Positions 37,036 through 48,715 are shown, counted from the first letter of the stretch. The stretch: 64,000 nt of DNA from Chionoecetes opilio (GCA_016584305.1 JACEEZ010003550.1:669574-733573); one strand, 5' to 3'. Translations and numbers: made by a program. Notes: a model not told the origin generated them from the letters alone.

Positions 37036-38667
37036 TACCTATTATTCCCTTCGTTCATATCACACGTAGCTTATCAAACAATTTTTCTTTTTTTATGTAA
37101 TTCACGATGACAGTGATGGTTGTTCTTGCCGTATGATTGCAGGAAGTATAATTAAAGTTAGTGTTGTGCCTAATTATAGCGTAAATACCCACACATATTC
37201 CAAGTATAGCAAATATAAAGACTCACAAATTGTTTCACGTGACTCTTGTGTTTTTCGTGGAGGCTCGTCGGCCAGTCTCAAGGGAGCGATGGAGGGCGAG
37301 CAAGAAGAGACTATAATTATCTTTCCCGCCTTTTTTTTCTCTTTCCCGCCTTTTTTCCTCTTTCTCTTCCTGTCCTCTCATCACCACGTCCCAAAAATAA
37401 CATCTGCCAATTTCTTTCCTGCCCGATTTGTTTTCTTTTAATTCTCGGCTTATAAGTGGAAGGAAGAGATTTGAGAATTAATGAATGCGGTTAAACGAAA
37501 CAGAATTACCTTCATGGATTTTTTGAGGGAATGGTTTTGTTATTTTTTTTCCCACGCCTTGTGATGAACTGTAGACTTTTTTTTTTTTTTTTTTTTTTGA
37601 GGGTAGGGGCATGTATATGGTTAGAGTGAGTGATTGGTTTATGTGGAGTGATTATATAGTATTGGGTGTGTTTAGTCCGCTGCATCAAATGGCCGTCATA
37701 AATACAGGCCCCGGGAGTGATTGATTGAGTGGCCGCGCATTTTGGTGTGTCGCGTCAGAGCGGCATCGTAAATAAGAACACGCAAGTCATTAATATTGGA
37801 GTTTTTTTGTTATTTTTCCGACTATTGTTTGAACTGGTGTCATGTGGTGGTGGTGGTGGTGGTGGTGGTGGTGGTGGTGGTGGTGGGTGGATCAGAGTGA
37901 AATAAGAGAAACGGTCAAAGTATCTTAGAATAATTATATATTTTTTAACAATTTCAACGCACATAGCTTTATAAATCGTAACTGAATGGTAAACAAAAAT
38001 TGCTTAGTAAAAATGCTATGTATGTCAGAGTTCTTGGTGGCTTTTGTTTGCCTTTCTGTTAAACATTTCTTTGGAGGGAGAGAAACAGCAACAACAACAA
38101 AACAGAGGAACAGTAGAAAGGTTATAATGAAAAGAGGTACGACAAGTAGAAGCAGAACGCAGATGGGACATAGGAAGGCGAAGGGGACAAAGAGGAAGAC
38201 GAGTAAGAAAGAAGAAGAATGAGATGTGTTAATGGATAATGAAGGGGGTTTGACAGAGTGAAAGAGGATGATGGTTAAAGGAAGGAGAGGAGGAGAACAA
38301 GAGGATATGAATGTAAGAAAAGGATTAATGCGGCTTCTGGAGGGAAGGATGGGAAGTGAGGGAGAGAAAGAGGTGGAGGAGAGAGTATAGAGAAGAGTAT
38401 CGTTGAAATGTAGCTTTAAGAGGAAGGGGAGACGAAGGATGGGCTGAAGAGTAGGGAGAGGAAGTTGGATGTGACTTTGGGAGAGGGAAGGAATGGAATT
38501 CAGAATTGGGAAGGGTGGAGGAGGAGGGAGAGTGTGTCTAGGAGTGTGAAGGGAAAAGGGAAGTGGCAGGGAGCAGGAGGGGGAAAGAGGTTCGTTGTGT
38601 CTGGATCGTCACCTCCCGCTGTCTCCTGTCTATCCCTCCTCGTCCCCTACACCCAATGTCCCACGCT
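37036..38667. other. Unique sequence with short simple repeats
   Basis: Contains a T run at about 37579-37598, a (GGT)13 run at 37845-37885 and a purine-rich region 38060-38600. No supportable gene. Confidence 0.45.
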
Positions 38668-38676
38668 GGGTATCAT

Positions 38677-38719
38677 TAAGGTCTATAGAGTATTACACAT
38701 ATATTAATCTATAGACCTT
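38677..38719. mobile_element. 43-bp palindromic micro-element
   Basis: AAGGTCTATAGA and its inverted partner TCTATAGACCTT bound a 19-base centre. The unit is flanked by 9-base direct repeats GGGTATCAT (38668-38676 and 38720-38728). This has the layout of a tiny TIR insertion with a target duplication, or of a hairpin left by another process. Its TCTATAGACC resembles the end of the foldback element 50 bases away. Confidence 0.6.
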
Positions 38720-38769
38720 GGGTATCATAACTAAGATGGTTACAATTACGTATATTTACTTATGTTGGA

Positions 38770-39729
38770 CCATAGACCACTGTATACCTGGACTGTTCAC
38801 GCGACAATGTTTTGAATTGCGGGGCTGCATAGGGGCCCGCGGGGCGCCCGACAAAGAGATATAGTGGTCTATGGACTATCATATAGACTGGTTTATCAGT
38901 ATATATGGTATACTGTAATCTTCGTAAATGTTTGTTCTATAATATTATCAAATAAAAAAACAGTAAAACACGCTAAAGAAATGCCATTACGAGACTATGA
39001 AGAAATATGCATGAACTTAATATTCACTTAACTCTTCGCCATTTAAAACTTTGCCAGTCAACTTTTATCATGAAGGGTATCAATAGAAGCGCAATTTTAT
39101 TAGCTTTCCATTGATGTATTTCGTTATCTGATAAATTAATTAGAACCATGCATAAATTAGCGTTAACTAAATAAATAAAATCATCAAGCGGGTAATTTCC
39201 CCGATTGATGATGTTATTTATTTACTTATATATTTCGTTTTCTGATAAATGAATTAGTACCATGTATAAATTAGCGTTGCCTAAATAAATAACCTCATCA
39301 ATCGGGAAAATTACCCGATTGATGATTTTATTTATTTAGTTAACGCTAATTTATGCATGGTTCTAATTAATTTATCAGATAACGAAATATAGCAATGGAA
39401 AGCTAATAAAATTGCGCTTCTATTGATACCCTTCATGATAAAAGTTGACTCGCAAAGTTTTAAATGGCGAAGAGTTGAAGTGAATATTAAGTTCATGCAT
39501 ATTTCTTCATAGTCTCGTAATGACATTTCTTTACCGTGTTTTACTGTTTTTTATTTGATAATATTATAGAACAAACATTTACGAAGATTACAGTATATCA
39601 TATATACTAATAAACCAGTCTATATGATCCGTATATATATATATATGAATCCGAGCGGCCCTCCGACTTCGGGCCCTTGCGCGACAGGCCGATATTCCGT
39701 GCGCAGTCCAGGTATATAGTGGTCTATGG
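38770..39729. mobile_element. 960-bp foldback element with TTGGA target duplication
   Basis: Ends CCATAGACCACTRTATACCT are inverted copies of each other and are flanked by TTGGA at 38765-38769 and 39730-39734. Long arms (about 38880-39193 and 39320-39640) are nearly perfect complements, with only scattered changes. The zones between the termini and the arms are GC-richer and differ between the two sides. The left one closes with a second inverted terminus (ATAGTGGTCTATGG, about 38864-38877), so 38770-38877 looks like a mini-element by itself. The centre holds an extra diverged repeat (39230-39308) and two small hairpins around CAATCGGG. No transposase is encoded. Confidence 0.9.
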
Positions 39730-39734
39730 TTGGA

Positions 39735-41652
39735 CTTATTATTTACATGGTGAAGATTAATGTGTTTTATTGTAAGTGTTTATGCATGAAAGATCGGTTT
39801 TGTTAACTTTCTAAACGCTCTTGAGGTTGGTGTCAGCGGTCTTGTGGCTTGTGGTCTTGTGGTCTTGTGGTCAGCGGTAAAACATTATTGTGTTTTTTCT
39901 GAGGTTTGCATAAAGACATTCCCTTCCTTAACGCAAGGACGAAATCTTACCGGACTGTGTAGTTAAGACACATTTTTCTCCTTGTGTATTTTTTCCGTCA
40001 CCCTGGGGATCGCGAAGGAAACTTTTGGTGTCATTATTTCCTGGATCCAGAAAGGGACGCCCCGGGGCACAACGGCAGCCCAGGCGCCGCTAAAACCCCA
40101 GATAATAACATGTTGTGTCTCGAACAACGGGGAAAAAACGCCCTTCCAAAGTCTCCCCGAAAAGTTGTAATCCCAACTTTCTGCATTATATGACTGACAT
40201 TTCGCCCCCGAAGATCTCCCCTTTCTCGTGCGGTGGAGTCCAATGCCATTTTCCGTGAACAACAGCCGAGTTATCCCCAGAGGGAGGATCCTGCTGGCCT
40301 GCTGACCTGTGTAGGATGGCGGACACGTCACCTGAAGGGAGGGAGGGAGGGGACGAGGGAATTGGAAGGGAAGGAGGGAGGGGACGATGGAAAGGGAAGG
40401 GGGACGGGAGATGGCCGTGATGGGGAGGAATAAAGGGAACGTTTAGGAGGCAGTGATTCCTGGAAGAGCCTGACAACGATATCGTGTCGGCGGCAATATT
40501 GAACCGCTCGTAGAAAAGTATTCGAGTGTTAAAGTCTGTGATACACGACGAATACTATTTGTTTTTTCAGAGCCTGGCTTGCACAAATGATCGTTGGAGC
40601 GGATTTTCACCTTTTTAAATAAGTAAGCATCATAGAACTCGAAAAAAAGTATTGGATTTTTAAAATACATCCCAAAGTTTTCTTCCCACGCTTACATAAG
40701 GAGTTTCGTAACAGGGAACAGCTGTCCTCACCATCAGGATCTTTGTCGCAACACATAACAGACGCCGGTACAGCCCTGGCAGCCGTCATGGCAGTATTTC
40801 TTGACATGATAAATCTTATTAATGATATATAACATGTCGCTGATGTAGCGCATTGCTGAGATGGTCTAAGGTCGTATGCCATTTGTGCTGAGTGAGGGCC
40901 ATGCCTGTGACACATGGAGGGGCAGGAGAGAGGCTCTCGAGGAAGTGATGACTATGGAAAACCTGACAAGCTTAGTGAAGGAAGGAAACAGAGTAGTGTG
41001 ATTAGTGACCTATATTGACACTGGTCATGGGTAGATTGCACTTGTTTTTGGGTGAAGACTAAGACTAATTAAATAGTAAATGTCCTAATTATAGAGTGTC
41101 TTAATTCATGGATCAGGCTACTAGATAGATTTTGTCAATAGCAATAGTCAATATCATTTGCGGGCCCATGGTGGTCGTGGCCCCTGCTGGCCGGCGCGTC
41201 CCCAGGCCTCCAGTGCCCACCCAGCAGGTTTTCCCCGGCAGTCAGCGCAGCAGTCAATATATGATAACATAAAATCCGTCCCAGCGGCTCCCGTGGCTCC
41301 GCTCTTCACAGACTCAATCGTATTTCACGCTGAGAATATTAAAGGCAAGTTTGTCTTCAGTTCTCAGCAAGTGATGCAGTGGACTTTTTTCCTCTTTCCG
41401 CAGCGTGAAATATGGGACGGGGAAATTGGGATTCATCGTAATACTTCTTCACTTTGAACCTCAGGCGTTTAAGGTAAATTTGGGAAGGTAAATTTTCTTG
41501 GTAAGATAATGGTTTTTTCGTGTTTGTCATTACATATAATTTTGTGATTTTTTTTTTACCGGTCCGCCTCAAAGATAATTTTGGCCACTTCGGTTTATTT
41601 TTCATTTTTCCTCCAATAATCTGTATTTCACTCACGGCCTCACGCCTTTTTT

Positions 41653-41654
<2 letters not shown>
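39735..41654. other. Unique sequence, no gene seen
   Basis: CTTGTGGTCTTGTGG repeats at 39840-39875 and a GGGAGGGAGGGGACGA duplication at about 40340-40390. The region 40020-40330 is GC-richer with open frames on both strands. At 41158-41457 a 99-codon + frame spans a TTTCCGCAG acceptor-like site. None has a recognisable domain. Confidence 0.4.
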
Positions 41655-41726
<72 letters not shown>

Positions 41727-41800
41727 GAGAGAGAGACAGAGAGACGAGATAGAGGACGAGATGAGAGAGAAGAGGAGCATGAAGAGAGAGAGAGAGAGAG
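41655..41800. repeat. (GA)n array
   Basis: Pure GA to about 41717, then degenerate GA/GAC. Confidence 0.96.
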
Positions 41801-42596
41801 AACCATCTCTCTTTACCATTTATACCATCTCATTTAAGTTAATGGTCCTCATGTTTGAGAATTATGAAACTTGTGAGCCTGAAATCTTACTATATTGCGA
41901 GATAGTTAGTTTAGGATGAAAAATGATAAACATAGATGATGAAAGTTCTCAATAATTGGCCATAAATACAGCAAATGGCCACTTATACATAGACATTACA
42001 TCATAGTTCACCGCACTCGGGAATACACAGAAGCCATTAGGAGGACGTGTTTGTATACAGACGAATGTATAGATGGAACAAGACAAAACAAGACGAAAAC
42101 ACACAAAAAAAGAAATCAGAAAAAGAAAATAAAGGACGCGTTGTGTTTTGTTGAGGTGGTAAATCAACCCGTTCCGTACCCAGACGAAAAATTTGAAAAA
42201 GTTAATATTTTCTTGTCGGGTAAATAGTAGAGTGATGGTGCGACAACTTATCCTTAGACGCTACTAGAAGAGACCTGCATCTGGAAGGAGAAAAAAGCGA
42301 GCATATCTATGTTTTTTATTTATTTTTATTTATTTATTTATTTTGTTACATTGGAGCCTATAGCGTCTGTAGGCTATTTTTTTAAGTACTTTCTTTTAAC
42401 TTATTTCAAAGTACTCTTGTATGTATGAACACAGTTATACATGAGCAGGGTATGTATATAAGAGTATGGAGACAAGTATATAGTGTGAACGATACTTTTC
42501 CACCTGATAACGATCATTCATCCTATCATCCTCAGATAACCACAAGTATATCTGGGCTCAGGGCTGGTCGACCATACGATATGCTCTTTATTTAAT
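41801..42596. other. AT-rich unique sequence, no gene seen
   Basis: (TTTA) repeats at about 42315-42345. No gene. Confidence 0.45.
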
Positions 42597-42788
42597 CCAG
42601 GGCGTCGTCGTACTAGTTTTGTGGGTCTCGTAAAGATTGGGCCGCTATACGCTGTCCTCTCCACTAACGTTGGCGGCCCCGAGGAGGATGTCAACTCCTC
42701 TGAGATAACTTTCGGCCAAAGGTTCCATAACGCCAAGTTTGGTTGAGATTGGTCCAAGGGCAACGAAGCCGTGTCGTGGCGTGGCGGG

Positions 42789-42790
<2 letters not shown>
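42597..42790. other. GC-moderate block, possible old repeat
   Basis: Contains GCCAAGTTTGGTTGAGATTG, similar to wording in the CCTCCGCC element at 13383, and ends against a GA array. The minus strand is open (GPISTKLGVMEPLAESYLRG). The family is unresolved. Confidence 0.3.
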
Positions 42791-42846
<56 letters not shown>

Positions 42847-42953
42847 AAGAGAGAGAGGAGAGAAGAGAGAGAGAGGAGAGAGAGGAGAGAGAGAGAGGAG
42901 GAGAGAAGAGAGAGAGAGAGAGAGAGAGGGAGTAGAGGAGAGAGAGAGAGAAA
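42791..42953. repeat. Interrupted (GA)n array
   Basis: Pure GA at 42791-42842, then slips such as AGAAAGAG and GGAGAG. Confidence 0.96.
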
Positions 42954-42954
42954 T

Positions 42955-43122
42955 AAGATTTTCATCCTATCTAGACACTTTGCAAGTACCAACTACAAGG
43001 TTATTGACTATACAAAGCGCCGCCACGTCAGCACGAACTAGGCGGACTCGAACCGCTGACCGAATGCACAGGGACGCTGCACATTGCGAACTCACGTCTC
43101 TACCAACCTTGCCACCCTGACG

Positions 43123-43127
<5 letters not shown>
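42955..43127 (-). mobile_element. Candidate second tRNA-derived SINE
   Basis: On the minus strand, 43121 to 43027 begins GTCAGGG and ends TGCTGAC, so six of seven acceptor pairs (one a wobble) form. It contains an A-box-like TGGCAAGGTTGG and a perfect B box GGTTCGAGTCC. The 95-base length implies a long variable arm, as in Leu/Ser tRNAs, but the anticodon stem pairs poorly, so it is not a working tRNA. A unique body of about 70 bases follows. Both ends abut GA arrays. There is one copy in the window. Confidence 0.5.

Positions 43128-43178
<51 letters not shown>
43128..43178. repeat. (GA)n microsatellite
   Basis: Pure GA array at the head of the SINE-like sequence. Confidence 0.97.
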
Positions 43179-43289
43179 AAACACACACATACACACACAC
43201 TCACTTAAATCTCAGGAAGTTTAGCAACGTTCTGTAAATGATAAGCATTTCACAATTTTTATGCATATTATGTAATACAAACAGCGATG

Positions 43290-43830
43290 CTCGGCCTTGA
43301 CCTGCTCCTGAGCGTTGCGACGTGTTGGCATCCGGGTCACTGAGCACCCGTAAGAAGCTGGTGTCACCCGGGGCAGGAGGGTGACCTGCGAAGACGAGGG
43401 TGACCTGTGCGGGCCCTGGCGGTGGGGAAGTGGGGGGGCGGGGAGGTGAGAGGCTGTCTGGGCCGCCAGTAGCAGAGCAGCTGTCGTGGGTCCCGCTCAC
43501 CAGCACCGCCGCGCTCCACCCTCCCGCTCACCGACGTGGGCCCCTGACCTACTCTGCGGCCCTCGCCCCTTCCACCTCCCTCCTGTGCCCCCCTCCTCTT
43601 GGTGGCGGGCCCTTCCTCCTTGCTGGGGTAACGAGAGTAATGGTCACCGAGGCTGCGACGTAGTCAGTGCAGATCGCTGTTGGCGAGGAGTTGACGCGTG
43701 CCGGCACCTCACGGGTGGGTGGCCGGGGCGGGTAGTGACTGTGTGGTGATGCCTCTACTGGCGTGGCACCGACGCCCCGCCGTCTGCGAGTGTCACGAGT
43801 TGCCGCGATGAGGCAATGAAGGACCAAGTC
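43290..43830. other. GC- and CpG-rich island
   Basis: About 540 bases much richer in GC and CpG than the surroundings, with open frames on both strands (for example minus 43201-43506 and 43549-43848). It could be a promoter-proximal island or an exon. No TATA, initiator or domain could be fixed. Confidence 0.4.
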
Positions 43831-45034
43831 TCCCGAGTGAGCCAGCAAACATCTGAAAACCTGTGCTTTCTTCCCTCAGTGCCGTAATAGTGTGCTTCCC
43901 GAGTTGTATCTTTTTCCTGGAATTAAAAGTGCTTCTACCTGGTCGTGGAACTGAAAGAAACTACGACATTCACAATTGATGTGATTATGACTAATCCAAT
44001 ATGTTGACAGTGTAAAATGAAACCTATAAGCGGCCGCTGCTCGCAAAATATGGAAATCCTGTTGGAGAAAAGAGCCATTTATCCATGTTGTAAGTACCTC
44101 AACGGCTGCACTGAAGATGGTCACATTACAACGTGCAGGGGCATGGTCTCGGCCCCTTAATTACCAACTAAGATAGTGTGAGAGGCAACCACACGTCTCA
44201 AAACTTTTCACTCTTAACCTGTGATTCTTAGCCCACACTGTCTTGCCGCGACACCTCCCGTCAGAGTCGCTGCGTCGGTATTGGTGGCGGTGCCGATATG
44301 TCCGATACGTCGGTCCCTCCCAGTCGGCGCCGCTACCGATACCTGTCCGTCCCCGAGTGTGTTACTGGGACGCGTCACTCCCAGCCACTGACAGCGACGG
44401 GCTCACAATGTAGTGGGCAGTGTAGTTGACGCCTGACAAGCATGATGACCTTTGACCTGGACACTTTGCAGCGTCCCACAGTATCGACCCGTAGCTGTAG
44501 CATCCTCTGCAGGCCCTGAGCCGCTCATCTCGGCCCGCCGCTGCCCGCCACACCCACACATTGTAAGGGTGACCTTGTTACCCCTTAGACAGGGATTCGT
44601 TCCCGCAACATGCATTCCTCGCCACCTTGTAATTCCACAAAGACAATGATTGACAGAACACAAATTGATATATTTCCAATTGGAACAGGACGTGATGAAA
44701 CACCGTCGATATGGACATAATGACACAGAGAGAGTGCTGATGACGACTGTAAGACTAATCAGCATAAATTCAGCATAAATTCAAACTTGTTAGCTAATTA
44801 AGGGACGAACATGCCCACAGACTTCAACGTATATTATAGTAATGTTTCCACATAATCATTATCGCCCAAATATTACGTAAAGAATATTCCTGTACCGTCA
44901 CCTATCGGTCCAGCACAACCCTTCCTCACCCGTTTTGGAATCATGTAAATGAAGCGTCGCTTTAACCATGCACGGATGCCGAGCTTGTTTCATTTCTCGT
45001 GTTGTCCGGAGGATGGACTGGGATTGGTACAAGT
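43831..45034. other. Unique sequence, no gene seen
   Basis: 44200-44580 is also GC-rich with CGATA/CGGTA motifs (several TCGGTAT, CCGATAY). No gene is supportable. Confidence 0.4.
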
Positions 45035-45041
45035 TCCTCGC

Positions 45042-45412
45042 TTGTCCATGAACCAGGCACCCCATGTAGTTGGGGTTGTAGTCTGTTGTCTGTCTGTTGA
45101 GGTTGTCTGCCTGATGAACCAGGGACTCCATGTAGTTGAGGTTGTAGTCTGTTGAGGTTGTCTGTCTGATGAACCAGGCACCCCATGTAGTTGAGGTTGT
45201 AGTCTGTTGTCTGTCTGTTGAGGTTGTCTGTCTGATGAACCAGGGACTCCATGTAGTTGAGGTTGTAGTCTGTTGTCTGTCTGTTGAGGTTGTCTGTCTG
45301 ATGAACCAGGGACTCCATGTAGTTGAGGTTGTAGTCTGTTGTCTGTCTGTTGAGGTTGTCTGTCTGATGAACCAGGGATTCCATGTAGTTGAGGTTGTAG
45401 TCTGTTGAGGTT
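45042..45412. repeat. 66-bp minisatellite, about six units
   Basis: Unit begins ATGAACCAGGGACTCCATGT and contains GTCTGTTGTCTGTCTGTTGA. Units two and six lack the 12-base GTCTGTCTGTTG-type block, shortening them to 54. Both lengths are multiples of three, so both strands stay open (MNQGLHVVEVVVCCLSVEVVCL on +, WSPWFIRQTTSTDRQQTTTSTT on -), producing frames of 79 to 218 codons. Confidence 0.95.
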
Positions 45413-45496
45413 CTATTCCTCTTGCATATTTTGTGAAAGCGGAAGCGTTGTAGCTGATGATGCGCAGGAGTAACCTTGAGTCTTTTTTCCACATGG

Positions 45497-45730
45497 CGTC
45501 CTTGTAACTATTTCTGACACCTTTCACAGCTTTACTAACATGAATTCTTACCACCCTTACTGCCGCACTAACATACCATCACTATACCACTAATTCAATC
45601 ACCTCTACTACCATTACCCTTACCACTGCAACGGCTATTCTTGTAACTATTTCTGATACCTTTCACAGCTTTACTAACATGAATTCCTACAACCCTTACT
45701 ACCGCACTAACATCCCATCACTATACCACT
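45497..45730. repeat. Two-copy tandem duplication, 139 bp
   Basis: CTTGTAACTATTTCTGAYAC occurs at 45501 and 45640, continuing through ACTAACATGAATTCYTACMA to CACTATACCACT. Confidence 0.92.
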
Positions 45731-46403
45731 CCAAGCACCTCTACGACCATTACCCTTACCACTGCAACGACCATTTGTACTATTCATTACCACAATTTCG
45801 CCACAGCTACACCACTATTTCACCCCCCTTCCACCACCACCACCATCACCACCGCGTTCATCACTCCTGCTAAAGCCCTCGTCACTCCATCTCCATCGGT
45901 TTACACTTTCTCGCGCCGACAAAATGCTGCCCTAATGATGCCCTCCGGAGGCTCCCGCAACGCTTGGATTGGCTGGTTACATGATTTTGCCCCGACCTAA
46001 TATTTTCGTCAGGTAATTAAAGGGTAATGGTCCTCCCTAAATTTGATGAAAGTAGATTAATTAACGTTATTTAAAAGTTTTGAGGTTGTTTATTTAGATT
46101 TTTTTCTTATTCTTTTACATTGGTCCGCTAGATTTTATTTTTGATGGTATTTTTGTTGTGTTGCTGTGTGTTGTGTGTGTGTGTGTGTGTGCCTGGTGGT
46201 GGTTGTGTGGTGTCGTGGGTGTATTAGAAGATAGTTATCAGGAAAGACATATAAGAGACTCAAGGATTGCTAGGTATGCGACTCATCCTGCTTCCCTGTG
46301 CCTCAGTCTGTGTCACGACGCTAGGAAGTTGCTGTATACATGGTTTTATTTGAGGGTTTTGTGTGCTATCTCGTGTAGGTGTCTCCTGTCTTCTCTTAAT
46401 GGA
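45731..46403. other. Unique sequence, no gene seen
   Basis: A short CAC-rich run at 45830-45852 and a GT run at 46165-46190. No gene. Confidence 0.45.
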
Positions 46404-46625
46404 GGGTTAAGGGAAGGAAAGTGTGCATGTGATGAAAGTGAATGGTTATGAGTGAAAGGAAGGAAAAGTGTGGATGTGATGAAAGTGAATGGTGATCGTG
46501 TAGGTGTCTTCTGTTGTCTCTTTTGATGCAGGGTTAAGGGAAGGAAAGTGTGCATGTGATGGAAGTGAATGGTTATGAGTGAAAGGAAGGAAAAGTGAGG
46601 GTGTGATGAAAGTGATGGTGATAGT
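46375..46625. repeat. Tandem duplication, 127 bp
   Basis: GGGTTAAGGGAAGGAAAGTG occurs at 46404 and 46531. Each copy contains a further half-repeat, GAAAGGAAGGAAAAGTG, so the structure is about four half-units. Confidence 0.9.
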
Positions 46626-46731
46626 GATGCGTTTTATGCCTGGTGAACGTGAGATACGAAAATAGATAACTGGTGATGATGGTGATGAATGACCTAAGTG
46701 GTGATGATGTGCTTGTTCGGTGTGTGTTATA

Positions 46732-46732
<1 letters not shown>

Positions 46733-46825
<93 letters not shown>
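46733..46825. repeat. (GT)n microsatellite
   Basis: GT array with GGTGTGTGAG slip, followed by GGTGAT-rich sequence to about 46920. Confidence 0.97.
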
Positions 46826-46826
<1 letters not shown>

Positions 46827-47119
46827 TGATGGAGAGGGTGGTTAAGGTGGTGATTGTGACAGATGGTGGTGAAAGTGGTGTTTATGTGGTGGTGATTGAT
46901 AAGGTGATGGTGATGGTGAGAAATGTGTGTCTTAGTGATTTTTATGACGCTTTACTGTGAAATATGTTAGGACTAAGGATACATTTTTTTCAGATATGTT
47001 TTTCTAAGTTATTTTTCCGTGTTGCTTCAGTTGTATTTTGAGTTTTTATCATCTTTAATGGCACACGTGTAATGTGTAATATAGTAACTATATACACGAT
47101 AAAATGACTGTGTGTGTGT

Positions 47120-47403
47120 ATTCATCTAGTTGTATTTTGCAGGGCCAGAGCAACGCTCGTATGGCCCCGTCTCCATATCAACATTTTTATCATTCATCCT
47201 TAGTGCTTTGTGTTGGCCGAAGCCAGCCACCCCGGAGAGCAGGTCACAAACCCCGGCTAACACCCGGTACCCATTTACTGCTGGGTGGACAGTGGCTCGG
47301 GTTTTAAGGAAACAACCCATTTGTTTCCCCTCCGCCCGGGGATCGAACCCGGGACTTCTCGGTTGTGAACCGAACGTGCTTCCTCTACACCACGGGAGTC
47401 CCC
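47120..47403 (-). mobile_element. tRNA-derived SINE, copy 3
   Basis: Same boundaries as the copy at 214. The minus-strand anticodon loop TTCACAA is intact (CAC) and the B box reads GGTTCGATCCC. A GT run abuts each end. Confidence 0.87.
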
Positions 47404-47632
47404 GTGAGTGTGTGTGTGTGTGTGTGTAATATATAAAAAATTCATGCGTTTACAAATGTGACCTCTCCGTAAACCTGTCATTGTGCGCTAACTCTTACAT
47501 CCGTCTCTAAATATTTTAAAGTATATACGTGACGGGACGTGGCATATAGGAGACACATGACCTTATTTCACCTCATAAAAAGTACCACATAGACCACCAC
47601 ACCTCATCAGGACCACATCATTTCGACCCCTT

Positions 47633-47835
47633 GAGACCCATAACGTAATTTCCATTTTAATTTGGGTACCATTAGGCGAGTTTTAGTGAATATAAGCAAT
47701 GTTTTATAGATATGACCTGTTTAGTATCCTTGCCGACTAACTAATTTGGTATATTCAGTTACTTTTCGAAATTATATGGCTCAACAACAAAGGATTTTTT
47801 ATAGCAAAGGAAAGATCTGGGCGTGAAGGGGTTAA
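47633..47835 (+). mobile_element. TTAA-flanked MITE, copy 3
   Basis: Aligns throughout with 22379-22589. The right flank keeps TTAA (47832-47835), but the left flank reads TTCGA, so one target copy has mutated. More diverged than the other two copies. Confidence 0.82.
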
Positions 47836-48090
47836 AAAACATAATTTTTACGCCGCATGACTTGTGGTGTTTGCGGGGTACGTTGTGGCGTTGCGTGTAT
47901 CATTGTCTTACCGATATAGTGGCCCCGATGACTTATTTCAGGTTATCGCTCATTTCTCCGTTGCAATTAAGGTGTGAAGGTAACGAGTGGCTGATTTGTC
48001 GCTTATCCGTAGTGTGACTTGCAGACCTGTGGCATTGGCTGTTTCCTTGTGTTGAAATGAAGTACGTTACAAATTTTGAAAGCTGGTGAG
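47836..48090. other. Unique sequence, no gene seen
   Basis: No supportable feature. Confidence 0.4.
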
Positions 48091-48142
48091 TGTGTGTGTG
48101 TGTGTGTGTGTGTTGTGTGTGTGTGTGTGTGTGTTGTGTGTG
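48091..48142. repeat. (GT)n microsatellite
   Basis: GT array with two single-base TT slips. Confidence 0.95.
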
Positions 48143-48155
48143 TATTGGTGTGTGT

Positions 48156-48450
48156 ATTCATCTAGTTGTATTCATCTAGTTGTATTTTAGAGGGCCTGAG
48201 CAACGCTCGTATGGACCCGTCTCCATATCAATATTTTCTATCATTCATCCTTAGTGCTTAGTTTTGACCGAAACCAGCACCCCGGAGAGCAGGTGACAAA
48301 CCCCGGCTAACACCCGGTACCCATTCACTGCTGGGTGGACAGGGGCTCGGGTTTTAAGGAAACAGCCCATATGTTTCCGCTCCGCCCTGGAATCGAACCC
48401 GGGACTTCTCGGTTGTGAACCGAGCGTGCTCCCTACACTACGGAGTACCT
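48156..48450 (-). mobile_element. tRNA-derived SINE, copy 4
   Basis: Has two tandem ATTCATCTAGTTGT units at its 3' (left) end, as in copy 2. Copies 1 and 3 have one. Lies about 750 bases from copy 3 in the same orientation. Confidence 0.87.
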
Positions 48451-48464
48451 AAAGTACTGTGTAA

Positions 48465-48466
<2 letters not shown>

Positions 48467-48517
<51 letters not shown>

Positions 48518-48542
48518 GTGGGTATGTATGTGTGTTTGTGTG
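48467..48542. repeat. (GT)n microsatellite
   Basis: Pure GT to about 48513, then degenerate. Confidence 0.96.
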
Positions 48543-48621
48543 TTACATTTTAAAACAGCGCAATATAGTTTAAATTTGGGACTAATGTGTAATTTGCATA
48601 TTGTGATGAGTGAGAATGAGT

Positions 48622-48712
<91 letters not shown>
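48622..48712. repeat. (GA)n microsatellite
   Basis: Pure GA array. Confidence 0.98.

Positions 48713-48715
<3 letters not shown>

Noticed and set aside
44898..45554. 218-codon minus frame with 22-residue repeats
   Set aside because: The frame is produced by a minisatellite with a period divisible by three, and the + strand is equally open. No signal peptide, domain or splice evidence.
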